A stretch of DNA of 59,310 nt, taken from NCBI GenBank assembly GCA_023251455.1, contig JAHEYT010000052.1, positions 1-59,310 of the forward strand, in the 5' to 3' direction. The notes under the pieces were generated by a model, which searched no databases, was not told where the DNA came from, and saw only the letters and a list, made by a program, of their open reading frames with translations. The stretch is from Bacteroidota bacterium. Its GTDB lineage: Bacteria; Bacteroidota; Bacteroidia; Bacteroidales; Prolixibacteraceae. A program made the position numbers and the translations under genes. Positions 1 through 9,090 of the stretch are shown piece by piece; the first letter of the stretch is position 1; each line of letters opens with the position of its first letter.

Positions 1-1425
1 ATTCTGTACCGCTGCTGCCACTGTAATGGCCATCGGTCGGTATAAAATACCTTCCATTCCGCTGAAAGTCATAATCGGAACATACACCATCAGAATAATC
101 AGTACTCCGAAGAAAATGGGACGAACCACCTGTTTGGAGGCTAAAATAACCACATCGTCAACATTTTCGCCTTTATTTTTTTGCAGCCGGTGAACGATAT
201 TTTCGATCATCACTACCGAACCATCTACTACCATCCCAAAGTCGATGGCGCCCAAACTCATCAGGTTGGCCGCCAAGCCGAATTCGCGCATCCCGATGAA
301 TGCAAACAGCATCGAAAACGGGATAACCGCAGCCACAATCAAAGCTCCTGAAATTTCTCCCAGAAGCAGCAACAGCACCACAATAACCAAAAAACCTCCT
401 TCAACAAGGTTGGTTGAAATCGTGGAAGTTGTGCGGTCGATCAGGTCCGACTGATCGTAAAATTTTTCAATCTGAACGCCCTCAGGAAGCGACTTGTTGA
501 TTACCGCAATTTTATCCTCGATTCCTGAAATCACTTCACGGCCGTTGCCACCGCGAAGCATCATCACAATACCGCTCACAATTTCGCCTTTCCCGTCCTG
601 AGTTACGCCACCCTGACGGATTTGAGTCCCCAGCACCACATCGGCAATGTCTTTGATGAAAACAGGTTTATTGTTGATGTTCCGGATGATGATATTCCGG
701 ATGTCGTCGGCTTTGTTAATTTGTCCGTAGCCCCGAATAATGTACTGTTCGCGGTTGTGCTCCAGAAAATTTCCACCCGAAACACTGTTGTTATTGGCAA
801 TCGCATCCGTAATTTCTTTGATGCCAATGCCATAAGTCCGTATTTTTTCAGGAGTAATAATTACGTCATACTGCTTAACAAAGCCACCAAACGAATTTAT
901 TTCGGTCACACCCTTCACCACTTTGAGTTGAGGGGCAATTAGCCAGTCCTGAATTTCGCGCAGTTCGGTGAGCGATTTGTTTTCGCCACGAACGGCGTAT
1001 TGGTAAATCTCTCCAAGCGCGGTTGATATTGGCCCGAGTTGAGGAGCTGAAACATCAGCTGGCAAATCAGAGGAAATGGACTGAAGCCTTTGACTCACCA
1101 TCTGCCGCGCAAAATAAATGTCGGTTCCCTCTTCAAATTCGATGGTTACAGCCGACAAAGCAAACTGCGAAGTTGACCTAACCTGTTTCACGTCGGGCAA
1201 GCCATTCATGGCCGTTTCAATCGGGTAGCTAACCAGTTTTTCGACATCGAACGGTGAGTATCTTCCGGCTTTTGTTATGACCAGTACCTGAACAGGCGTA
1301 ACATCGGGCAGCGAATTAATGGGCAATTGAATCAGCGAAAAATAACCCGCTACTGCCATGAGTACAACCAGCGAAAGTGCAACAAACTTTTGCCTGACAC
1401 TGAAAGTGATGATTTGATTGAGCAT
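1..1425 (-). CDS. cusA: Heavy-metal efflux RND transporter, CusA/CzcA family (C-terminal part outside window)
   Basis: Inner-membrane pump of a tripartite HME-RND system that exports metal cations using the proton gradient. The frame opens at ATG 1425-1423 (MLNQIITFSVRQKF) and stays open to base 1, giving 475 residues of an expected 1000 or more. A first membrane helix (about residues 12-30) is followed by the porter domain, beginning LPDVTPVQV. Near residues 390-410 is DFGMVVDGSVVMIEN, the helix-4 motif typical of metal-transporting RND pumps. It starts 24 nt after the adaptor gene stops, so the order is TolC, adaptor, pump in one operon. The substrate metal (Cu, Zn, Co, Ni) cannot be read from this half. 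The family is clear; the symbol is by family only. Confidence 0.9.
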   Translation of the reverse strand, partial: MLNQIITFSVRQKFVALSLVVLMAVAGYFSLIQLPINSLPDVTPVQVLVITKAGRYSPFDVEKLVSYPIETAMNGLPDVKQVRSTSQFALSAVTIEFEEGTDIYFARQMVSQRLQSISSDLPADVSAPQLGPISTALGEIYQYAVRGENKSLTELREIQDWLIAPQLKVVKGVTEINSFGGFVKQYDVIITPEKIRTYGIGIKEITDAIANNNSVSGGNFLEHNREQYIIRGYGQINKADDIRNIIIRNINNKPVFIKDIADVVLGTQIRQGGVTQDGKGEIVSGIVMMLRGGNGREVISGIEDKIAVINKSLPEGVQIEKFYDQSDLIDRTTSTISTNLVEGGFLVIVVLLLLLGEISGALIVAAVIPFSMLFAFIGMREFGLAANLMSLGAIDFGMVVDGSVVMIENIVHRLQKNKGENVDDVVILASKQVVRPIFFGVLIILMVYVPIMTFSGMEGILYRPMAITVAAAVQN

Positions 1426-1448
1426 GATGGTTTGTTTCAGGAGTTAGT

Positions 1449-2657
1449 TTATTCTTCGGCAATTTTATCGAAGCGCGAAAGCGCTTTCAGGCTAAAAATT
1501 TGGGTTGATGCCAACCGTTCATTTTTCTCAAGCCCTTTTCGAACCACGGCATATTTATCCCTGAATTCCTGAACGTCGACCTTTCTTTTTTCATAAGCCA
1601 GTTCGCTGATCTGCACAAAAACTATCGGGTCGTTTCCTTCATAAGTCAGCGCATCCATCGGGATAGTTATCACTTCGGTGCGCGAAGCTGTTTCAATAGA
1701 AAGGTGCAGGTTCTCGCCCGGCTTGGGCCAGTTTTGATCGGTTGCCAGCAAAACATTAACGATCACCGAACGGTTATTTTCGTCAAGTCCCGGATTGATA
1801 GAAGTTACAACTGCATTCATTGCCAGATGATCGTTTTGGCGACGCGAGATTTTCACCGAATCGCCGGCTGCAATGAAACGGGCATCTTCAGGAGAAACAT
1901 ACCCACGAACCAGCACATGACTGATGTCGAGCACCCGTGCCAACATCTGTAAAGCATTTACCGATTGCCCCAGTTCAACCGACCGCTGATCGAGTATTCC
2001 ACTGATTGGAGAATGTATTTTAAGAGTGGGGTCAATGCTTTCGGCAGTTTTAAAAGCATTGATTTCTTTGTCCGGAACACCAATGGCCTTCAGTTTCGAA
2101 ACCGCGGCAATGACAGATGTTTTGGCGCGCTGAAAATCAGATCGGGCACGGTCGAGCTCACTTTTCGAACTGATGGTTTGTTCAACCAGTTGCTCCAGCC
2201 TTTGAAACCGGGAAGTCTGAAATGTTTCTTCAGAAACAGCCTGCAAATACTCCGAAACCATGTTCCCAAATTCAAGGCTTTCGATACGAAATAACTCCTG
2301 CCCCAATTTTACCGGATCGCCTTCCTGAACCAGAATTTTGCTAATGCGACCATCAATCGGTGTGCTGATGATACTGATGTGATTGGGCGCCGGAAAAACA
2401 ACTCCCGGAACCGCAATGTTGTACTTTTGCAAACTACTGGAAACGAGAATGGTTTGAACTTTTAGTTCGCTCTTCTCTTTTTCTGAAAGTTTGATCAGGT
2501 TTTCAGGTTTAACTCCTGAAAGAGAAGGCGGAGTGTCGGGACTTGAATTTACCTTTTGTGCGGTTTCGGTTTTGCTTCTGCAGGATGAAATAATCAAAAG
2601 CAAACTCATCAAAATGCTGAACAATGCAATTTTGGTTTTGGCGTAAAATGCTTTCAT
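1449..2657 (-). CDS. RND efflux periplasmic adaptor (CusB/CzcB type), lipoprotein
   Basis: Membrane-fusion protein linking the CusA-like pump to the TolC channel. It has 402 residues. The N-terminus has a hydrophobic stretch ending LLIISSC, a lipobox with Cys at residue 26, so it should be lipid-anchored in the periplasm. Next come a barrel-sandwich half (ISIISTPIDGRISKILVQEGDPV), an alpha-helical hairpin (about residues 130-195), the second lipoyl-like half (IHSPISGILDQRSVELGQSV) and a beta-barrel domain (VLVRGYVSPEDARFI). There is no obvious His/Met-rich metal-binding tail. It lies 29 nt after the TolC gene and 24 nt before the pump gene, so it is almost certainly co-transcribed. Confidence 0.9.
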   Translation of the reverse strand: MKAFYAKTKIALFSILMSLLLIISSCRSKTETAQKVNSSPDTPPSLSGVKPENLIKLSEKEKSELKVQTILVSSSLQKYNIAVPGVVFPAPNHISIISTPIDGRISKILVQEGDPVKLGQELFRIESLEFGNMVSEYLQAVSEETFQTSRFQRLEQLVEQTISSKSELDRARSDFQRAKTSVIAAVSKLKAIGVPDKEINAFKTAESIDPTLKIHSPISGILDQRSVELGQSVNALQMLARVLDISHVLVRGYVSPEDARFIAAGDSVKISRRQNDHLAMNAVVTSINPGLDENNRSVIVNVLLATDQNWPKPGENLHLSIETASRTEVITIPMDALTYEGNDPIVFVQISELAYEKRKVDVQEFRDKYAVVRKGLEKNERLASTQIFSLKALSRFDKIAEE

Positions 2658-2686
2658 GAATATCTGATTTCAGGATGATTAAAAGG

Positions 2687-3928
2687 TTAATAAACAAGTT
2701 CCAGATCGAGAAACCGTTCGAGTTCGACCAACTGGATATAAAAATCGCGGAGAGCTGATAAGTATCGTTGCTGGCTGTTGAGGTAGATTTGTTGCGCATT
2801 GATCAGGTTTAGCAAATCAATTTCACCCAGCCGGTAGGCACTCAACGTAAGAGTTCTCAACTTTTCAGCTTTACTGCGAATTGTTTCGTCATATCTTTTT
2901 ATGGTCGAGCGGCTAACCTCATAACTGTGCCAGGCATGTTCTATTTGTTCTTTTACACCCGACCTGATTTCCTTTTGCTTCCACTGAATTTCTTCCTGAC
3001 GAGCCAAATTCATCCTGATTTTGCCTTTTTGTTCCAGCGGATACCAGATCGGAAAACTTAATCCAAGCTCGAAACCATTGAAATTATAGCCCGTTCCATA
3101 ATCCTGTTTATAGAGGTTGAACCGGATGTCGGGGAGAATGTTGCTTCGGGCTTCTTTCAGGAAATAACCAGAAGCCGCCAATTCTTTAGCTGATGATTTA
3201 TAGGAAGGCTGTTCGGTTAAAACCGACAGGGCAGTAATCTGCGAGATTTCCACATCTTTGCTTTGCAGCGTATCCATAAACTCAATGGTGTATTTCTGGT
3301 TTTCAGGCGGCAAACCCATCAAATTAAAAAGAGAATAACGGGCCTGATGCAACTGACGACGGGAATCGTCGATGTCGTTGTTCGACTCGGCCACCTGTAA
3401 TTCGGCCTTCGTCAGGTCCATCCCGTTTCCAATTCCGGTTTCGAACTGGGTGAAAACAGCATTGTACAATTCAGTTGCCAGCTTTAGTTGCTGGTCGCGA
3501 AGCTTCTGAAGATGAATTGCATAAATCACTTCGATGTAGCGCGATTTGACACCAGCCTTCACTTTTCGCTCTTCTTCCTGAATGCTGAATTCCATTGCTT
3601 TTTCTTCCTCCTTCAAGGCTTTCAAACGGTAGGCAGTCGTCAATGGAAAATCAATCGATTGCGAAACTGTCATTCGTTGTTCCTGAAAAGGGTCGGCAGC
3701 TTTGTTGTTGATACCCTCTTTCATGTAACTGAATTCGGGAGCCGAAATACCCATTTGAGTGCGCCACTCTTCCTTTTTCTGATTCAGTTGTGAACGCATC
3801 TGATTGATTTGCGCATTGTTTTTGATGGCCTGATCTACAGCGTCGTTGATGGTCAATAATTGGGCGTGGGAAGGGTTCAAGAAACCCAACAACAGAAATA
3901 AGAGCGAAATTTTTGGGAAATAGCTCAT
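2687..3928 (-). CDS. Outer-membrane efflux channel, TolC family (CusC-like)
   Basis: Outer-membrane exit duct of the metal-efflux RND system. I start it at ATG 3928 (MSYFPKISLLFLLLGF), which begins directly with a signal peptide ending near PSHAQ. A longer in-frame start at 4003 would add 25 unlikely residues before the signal. The mature protein has the two-fold coiled-coil pattern of TolC proteins: LTINDAVDQAIKNNAQINQMRSQ in the first half, and LARQEEIQWKQKEIRSGVKEQ with YRLGEIDLLNLINAQQIYLNSQQ in the second. About 413 residues is normal for the family. It is first in the pump trio, after a 259-nt gap that contains the terminator of the upstream PepSY gene. Confidence 0.88.
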   Translation of the reverse strand: MSYFPKISLLFLLLGFLNPSHAQLLTINDAVDQAIKNNAQINQMRSQLNQKKEEWRTQMGISAPEFSYMKEGINNKAADPFQEQRMTVSQSIDFPLTTAYRLKALKEEEKAMEFSIQEEERKVKAGVKSRYIEVIYAIHLQKLRDQQLKLATELYNAVFTQFETGIGNGMDLTKAELQVAESNNDIDDSRRQLHQARYSLFNLMGLPPENQKYTIEFMDTLQSKDVEISQITALSVLTEQPSYKSSAKELAASGYFLKEARSNILPDIRFNLYKQDYGTGYNFNGFELGLSFPIWYPLEQKGKIRMNLARQEEIQWKQKEIRSGVKEQIEHAWHSYEVSRSTIKRYDETIRSKAEKLRTLTLSAYRLGEIDLLNLINAQQIYLNSQQRYLSALRDFYIQLVELERFLDLELVY

Positions 3929-4071
3929 GATTTTTGGTCTTTGTATTTGAGTACTAAAAGTTAGCGAAATTTTTCTTATAAATTTCTGGCGCTTATTGAA
4001 CAATTAAAATTCAAAAAAGATTATTTCCAAACGAATCAAAAGGACGATTTATGTTCATTTTTAGGAAATAA

Positions 4072-4102
4072 AATAGCCTCCGGCGCCATACCGGAGGCTA
4101 TT
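4072..4102 (-). terminator. Rho-independent terminator after the PepSY gene
   Basis: Perfect 12-bp stem, AATAGCCTCCGG (4072-4083) pairing with CCGGAGGCTATT (4091-4102), with a 7-nt loop. Read on the minus strand, it is followed by a T-rich run. It lies between the PepSY gene stop (4188) and the TolC start (3928), so the pump trio probably has its own promoter. Confidence 0.75.
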
Positions 4103-4187
4103 GAAATGTTATTTATTGGAAACCTGAAATACCTTCAAACCGGAGTCAGAAGTTCATGCTTGTTTCCTGTGTTTTCGAGGACGTTTG

Positions 4188-4709
4188 TTAAAAAAGTAAT
4201 AATACAACAGTAAATACAATTCCGACACCCACCAAAATCATACCTCTTCGGAACGTTTTGGTATTTGCTTTAAACATCCAAAGCGACGAAACGGCCAGAA
4301 ATAGAAAAACAAATCCAAAAACAAGATTAAACCAATGCGTGGCCTTACCACTTATCGCTTTATGAAAATTGATAAACTTGTTAAATGGAAACATAACTTC
4401 TTTAGAAGTAAATACTGCTGCACCTGAGGTTTTGTTGTATGTTCCATTCTGGAAAGTGATGATATCACCTTCGGTTTTAATGACTTTCACCTCGCGCATT
4501 CGAAGTTCTTTGCCAACATCTCCAATTTCCATATTGGGTTTTAACTGCCGCTCAACGGTGACTTCACGTTTCAGAAAGTCAGTATCGCGATAAATAAGTA
4601 CAATGCCACTTAAAATATAAATGACAACCAAGCCAAAGGCGAAAAAGCCAATGTCGCGGTGTAAAGTGCGCATGTAATAATTAAATGATTTGCTTTTTTG
4701 GGGTTCCAT
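4188..4709 (-). CDS. PepSY-associated membrane protein
   Basis: Predicted inner-membrane protein of 173 residues in the PepSY_TM-like group. A first helix (about 19-40, GFFAFGLVVIYILSGIVLIY) follows the typical N-terminal HRDIGF motif. A short periplasmic segment of about 80 residues follows, then HKAISGKATHWFNLVFGFVFLFLAVSSLWMF and a last hydrophobic C-terminal helix. Proteins of this type often accompany metal or siderophore uptake and efflux genes; here it sits between a Spy/CnrX-like gene and the metal pump, both on the same strand. Its biochemical role is unknown. It is not a full-length PepSY ferric reductase, because it lacks the usual four-helix core with several His pairs. Confidence 0.7.
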   Translation of the reverse strand: MEPQKSKSFNYYMRTLHRDIGFFAFGLVVIYILSGIVLIYRDTDFLKREVTVERQLKPNMEIGDVGKELRMREVKVIKTEGDIITFQNGTYNKTSGAAVFTSKEVMFPFNKFINFHKAISGKATHWFNLVFGFVFLFLAVSSLWMFKANTKTFRRGMILVGVGIVFTVVLLLF

Positions 4710-4813
4710 AAGGTAAACTTTAAGCGTTTATTGTTTATTAAAATGAATTAATTGCTTATCCTAAATTGTTTTCTAATTTGTAAAAAAGAAATCTTCTGGA
4801 ATTCAAAAGAATT

Positions 4814-4842
4814 AGCAGCCTCTGGCAATTCGTGAGGCTGCT
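4814..4842 (-). terminator. Terminator hairpin after the Spy/CnrX-like gene
   Basis: AGCAGCCTC (4814-4822) pairs with GAGGCTGCT (4834-4842) across an 11-nt loop, 13 nt past the stop of the gene at 4855. On the minus strand it is followed by AATTCTTTTG, only moderately T-rich. Confidence 0.6.
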
Positions 4843-4854
4843 TATCCTTTTAAC

Positions 4855-5319
4855 TTATCTCATTCCCTTCATTCCACTATCGCCTCTCATGTGATTTTTG
4901 GTCCTGTCAAATTTCAGACGTTGCTCTTCGGTTAACTGTGCCCGCATGTCCAAACGATGCTTTGCCTGAATCTTTGCCATTTCGACTTTTAATGCGCCGA
5001 TTTTTTCGATGTTTTTGTTGATCGCTGCTAAATCTGGTTTTTCTGCAGTTGTCAATGTTTTTTGGCGGGCTTCTGCTTCGCCAATTTCGTTTCGGATAGG
5101 CTGCAATTGCTTTTCTAAAACCAACCTACTTTGCTTGAAGGCCTCTTTTTGAGCATCGGTCAGGTTCATTTCATTTGCCGAACCTCTTTCTCCATCTTTC
5201 GCTTGCATTTCCCGCCCTTGTCCACGAAATGAATTCTTTTGATCACGACCTGCCGGCTGGGCAACTAAAACCGCAGACAAACTCATCAACACAACGAACA
5301 TTAAAATTTTTGTTTTCAT
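4855..5319 (-). CDS. Spy/CpxP/CnrX-like periplasmic protein
   Basis: Small periplasmic helical protein of 154 residues with a signal peptide (MKTKILMFVVLMSLSAVLVAQ). It has two LTxxQ-type motifs, LTDAQKEAF and LTEEQRLKF, separated by a long charged helix. This is the pattern of Spy/CpxP chaperones and CnrX/ZraP metal-sensing proteins, which act as periplasmic stress buffers or metal sensors. The C-terminus is Met/Arg-rich (HMRGDSGMKGMR), which could bind metal; that is inference. Being first in the run that leads to the PepSY protein and the CusCBA-like pump suggests a metal-stress role. No ECF sigma or two-component gene sits beside it, so it is probably not a CnrX-type anti-sigma partner here. 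Confidence 0.7.
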   Translation of the reverse strand: MKTKILMFVVLMSLSAVLVAQPAGRDQKNSFRGQGREMQAKDGERGSANEMNLTDAQKEAFKQSRLVLEKQLQPIRNEIGEAEARQKTLTTAEKPDLAAINKNIEKIGALKVEMAKIQAKHRLDMRAQLTEEQRLKFDRTKNHMRGDSGMKGMR

Positions 5320-5780
5320 AACCTTTAATTTTTAAAATTTGTTTTCTGAAATAATACTAAAATTTCTCGTTGGATTGGATTGAATTTAAATGGTTTAATC
5401 CGGAATGACGTTTTAGGTTTTCTTTAACAGTTTTTTAAGTATTACGAGGTAGCAACGAGAACCTCATCGCAGGCTCAATTTAAAGATTGGCTACCAATTG
5501 TAATATTTCATTATCCCTTTTGCTGCACAACTTAATCCGATGCTAATCATTGTGCAATATGTATAGCCGTATTTTGCACTCAGAGTCCTGAAAAACTATA
5601 AAAATTTAAGATTTCATGAGTTAGGAAGCGATATAATTTCAAAAGCAGGAGACATATACTCTAATTATCAATGTATTACACGAAACAAAACGCATCCTTT
5701 CTTTTTTTTGGGTAACATCATAATTTATTATTAATTTATCATTAAATTTAGTGGTATTATAAATCTAAACTTGCTGATCT
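5320..5780. other. 461-nt intergenic region between divergent metal and SusCD operons
   Basis: No gene recognised. It should carry the promoters of both divergent operons, but I found no clean TAnnTTTG element for either. GAGGT and ACCTC arms around 5444-5465 could form a short hairpin. The last 80 bases before SusC are very A/T-rich. Confidence 0.4.
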
Positions 5781-8700
5781 ATGAAAAAAAAGCTATCAAA
5801 TGATCTTCTCTACAGAGACGGTCTTAAAAGTTCGTGGCGGATTTTTCGCTTGACTTTGATTTTCATTTTGGGATTTTTTCTTATTGTATCTGCAGCGCCT
5901 GAAATTACCTCCCAGCAGGGCAAGCAGATTTCCGGTCTCGTTACCGGAAAAGACGGATCTCCAATCCCCGGTGTTTCCATTGCTGTAAAAGGCACCACTC
6001 AGGGAACGATTACTGACAACAGCGGTAAATTTCAGATGGAAATTCCACCAAATGCACAAACACTGGTCTTTTCCTTTGTGGGAATGAAACCGCAGGAAGT
6101 TGCCGTGGCAAACAAAAATCGGTTCGAAATTCAGATGGAAGAACTGGAAATCGGGCTGGAAGAGGTAGTTGTTGTTGGTTATGGCGTTCAGAAAAAGGCG
6201 AACCTGACCGGCTCTGTTGATCAGGTAACCAGCGAGGTATTTGAAAACCGAACAATGACCAATGTTTCGCAAGGGCTAAAGGGTGTTATGCCCAACCTGA
6301 ACATTCGGTTATTGGATGGCAAGCCTAATCAATCACCAAGTTACAACATCAGGGGAACAACCTCAATCGGCCAGGGCGGTAGCGCTTTGATCCTTATCGA
6401 CGGAGTAGAAGGCGACCCAAGTTTATTAAACCCGAACGATATTGCCAGCGTTTCAATGCTTAAAGACGCAGCTTCTGCATCTATTTATGGGGCAAGAGGT
6501 GCATTTGGCGTGGTACTTATTACTACAAAAAGTCCGGTAAAAGGAAAAACAAGTGTGACAGTCACATCCAATTTTTCTATAAAAAGACCTGTAGCTCTTC
6601 CAGAATTTGTTACTGACGGTTATACCTGGGTAAAAATGTTTTCGGAAGCCTTTTTGAATGGCGATGGTTCTTTCCCTCAGAACATTAACAAAACCCAGAA
6701 GTTTTCGCAAGCATACCTCGACGAGTTCAAAAAAAGAGCTGAGTCTGGCCAACCTTACAATCAGGTAGAGGTTGATCCGGTTACCGGCGAATATGTTTAT
6801 TATGGCAGCACCGATTGGTATGGCCTGTTATACAAAAACCACACTGCTTCAACCGAGAATAACGTTACTGTTACCGGAAGCAGCGACAGGGCATCGTACC
6901 TGGTTTCAGGGCACTTAACTACCCAGAACGGATTATTCCGCTACAATACCGATGATTACAACATGAAGAACTTCCGTGCCAAAGGATCGATCCAGGTATT
7001 TCCCTGGTTGCTGGTAGATAACAACACTGATTATTCTGAAATGAATTATCACAACCCGCTGAACGTAGGTGAAGGAAGTGGTATATGGAGGAACATTGCT
7101 GATGAAGGGCACCCTTCAGGAACCCTGTTTAACCCTGATGGATCGCTGACAATGGTTGCCGTTTATAATGTGGGCGACCTCTGGTATGGCAAAAACGGGA
7201 TAGATACCAAAAAGCGGGTAATCAAAAATAAAACCGGATTTACAACTTCGTTCTTTAATGACAAATTCAGGGTAAAAGGCGATTTCACTTTCTGGAATAC
7301 CAATAACAACACAACTCAAAAACGTGTTCAGGTTCCCTATAGTGCAAAACCAGGAGTAACTGCATATGTTGGAACAACCACCAACGACCTAAGCTTAGAC
7401 AATAGGGATACTCAGTATCTGGCCACTAACATTTATTCAGAGTATGAAAATACGTTTAAAGATGCTCATTACCTAAAATTTATGGTTGGTTATAACTATG
7501 AACAGTCAACCTACAAGAGACTTGCAGTGCAAAGAAACGGAATCATCTATGAAGATGCTTCCGACCTTAGTTTAGCTCTCGGCCAGGCAATTACGACCGG
7601 AGGTGGATGGGAAAAATGGAACATCCTCGGAGGTTTCTCAAGGTTAAACTATTCTTTTAAAGATCGATATTTACTTGAAGTGAATGCCCGTTACGACGGG
7701 TCTTCAAAATTCCCTTCCACCCAGAGATACGCCTTCTTCCCTTCATTATCCGCTGGATGGCGCTTATCAAAAGAAGCTTTCTGGAACGTTTCGCCTAAGT
7801 TCCTCTCTGATGTAAAACTGAGGGCTTCGTACGGTTCGTTAGGAAACGGGAACATCAGTTCTTATATCTATCAGGAACAATTTAGCATTTCTCAGTCTGG
7901 AAACATTCTTAACGGAGTAAAACCTCAATACACAAGTCGTCCGAGCGTCCTTCCTGACGGAATTACCTGGGAAACATCAACCACTACCGATTTAGGTCTG
8001 GATTTTTCGATGTTGGATAACCGATTAACCTTTGTTGGCGACATGTATCTTCGTAATACAACCGATATGTTTACCATTGGACTAACTCTACCCGCTACTT
8101 TCGGTGCAACAGCTCCAAAAGGTAATTATGCCGACTTACAGACAAAAGGCTGGGAGCTTTCGCTATTATGGCGCGATAAATTCAATGTCGCAAAAAAACC
8201 ATTCAATTACGACATCAGGCTAACGCTTTCCGACAATAAATCAGAGATCAAGCGATACAACAATCCAGACAAGCTTCTTTCTGATTATTATGAAGGACAG
8301 ATCCTTGGTGAAATCTGGGGTTACGAAACTGAAGGATTTTTCATTGACCAGGCAGACATTGATTCTCACGCGAAACAAAGCCCACAAATGAGGGCCTCGC
8401 CAACAAACATCTGGTATCCGGGTGATATAAAGCTGAGAGATTTAAATAAAGATGGATTTATCAATATTGGGGCAAACAAAGTCTCAGATTCAGGCGACAG
8501 AAGAATTATAGGAAACAGTTCTCCTAGATATACTTTTGGGGTTAATCTAGGCGCCGACTGGAATAATTTCTTTGTATCAACATTCTTCCAGGGAGTCGGG
8601 AAACAAGACTGGTACCCAAGTACAGAGGCCGAGTTCTTCTGGGGGCAGTATAACAGACCATACAATAACATACCTACATTCCATCTTGGAAATATGTGGA

Positions 8701-9068
8701 CCCCCGAAAATACTGACGCCTATTTCCCCAGAACCATGTCGCGAGCTGCATCAAACGCCACCACAAGGGAACTTGGCGTAGCCCAGACCAAGTATCTGCA
8801 AAACATTGCCTATGTAAGAATGAAAAATATACAGATTGGCTATAATCTACCCAAAAATCTGATTTCGAAAATCGGTGCAAACGAAATTAAAGTATATTTC
8901 TCAGGAGAAAACCTCTGGTCATGGTCGCCACTCTACAAAATTGTAAAACACCTTGACGTTGAAAATACAGGTCCTTCAGATCAGCTCTTCACATCGAGCA
9001 ATGCAGGTGATGGTTATAACTATCCGATGTTAAAAAGTCTGTCATTTGGATTATCCGTAGTATTCTAA
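5781..9068 (+). CDS. SusC/RagA family TonB-linked outer-membrane transporter
   Basis: TonB-dependent outer-membrane channel that takes up a ligand captured by the SusD-like lipoprotein encoded next. It has 1095 residues. An N-terminal hydrophobic signal (about 20-38) is followed by a CarboxypepD_reg-like domain (about 50-123, ISGLVTGKDGSPIPGVSIAVKGT), a SusC signature and TonB-box-like segment EEVVVVGYG (128-135), a plug (LKGVMPNLNIRLLDGKPNQSPSYNIRGT, then IYGARGAFGVVLITTK), and a long beta-barrel ending in the aromatic LSFGLSVVF. It lacks an N-terminal STN domain, so it is not an ECF-sigma/FecR signalling transducer. SusD follows after 22 nt. The substrate is not deducible; no glycosidase or SusE/F gene is present. 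Confidence 0.95.
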   Translation: MKKKLSNDLLYRDGLKSSWRIFRLTLIFILGFFLIVSAAPEITSQQGKQISGLVTGKDGSPIPGVSIAVKGTTQGTITDNSGKFQMEIPPNAQTLVFSFVGMKPQEVAVANKNRFEIQMEELEIGLEEVVVVGYGVQKKANLTGSVDQVTSEVFENRTMTNVSQGLKGVMPNLNIRLLDGKPNQSPSYNIRGTTSIGQGGSALILIDGVEGDPSLLNPNDIASVSMLKDAASASIYGARGAFGVVLITTKSPVKGKTSVTVTSNFSIKRPVALPEFVTDGYTWVKMFSEAFLNGDGSFPQNINKTQKFSQAYLDEFKKRAESGQPYNQVEVDPVTGEYVYYGSTDWYGLLYKNHTASTENNVTVTGSSDRASYLVSGHLTTQNGLFRYNTDDYNMKNFRAKGSIQVFPWLLVDNNTDYSEMNYHNPLNVGEGSGIWRNIADEGHPSGTLFNPDGSLTMVAVYNVGDLWYGKNGIDTKKRVIKNKTGFTTSFFNDKFRVKGDFTFWNTNNNTTQKRVQVPYSAKPGVTAYVGTTTNDLSLDNRDTQYLATNIYSEYENTFKDAHYLKFMVGYNYEQSTYKRLAVQRNGIIYEDASDLSLALGQAITTGGGWEKWNILGGFSRLNYSFKDRYLLEVNARYDGSSKFPSTQRYAFFPSLSAGWRLSKEAFWNVSPKFLSDVKLRASYGSLGNGNISSYIYQEQFSISQSGNILNGVKPQYTSRPSVLPDGITWETSTTTDLGLDFSMLDNRLTFVGDMYLRNTTDMFTIGLTLPATFGATAPKGNYADLQTKGWELSLLWRDKFNVAKKPFNYDIRLTLSDNKSEIKRYNNPDKLLSDYYEGQILGEIWGYETEGFFIDQADIDSHAKQSPQMRASPTNIWYPGDIKLRDLNKDGFINIGANKVSDSGDRRIIGNSSPRYTFGVNLGADWNNFFVSTFFQGVGKQDWYPSTEAEFFWGQYNRPYNNIPTFHLGNMWTPENTDAYFPRTMSRAASNATTRELGVAQTKYLQNIAYVRMKNIQIGYNLPKNLISKIGANEIKVYFSGENLWSWSPLYKIVKHLDVENTGPSDQLFTSSNAGDGYNYPMLKSLSFGLSVVF

Positions 9069-9090
9069 CCAATTCTTAAAATTTACAGTT

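Noticed and set aside
622..942. 106-residue plus-strand frame within the CusA region
   Set aside because: Antisense to the clearly conserved CusA porter domain.
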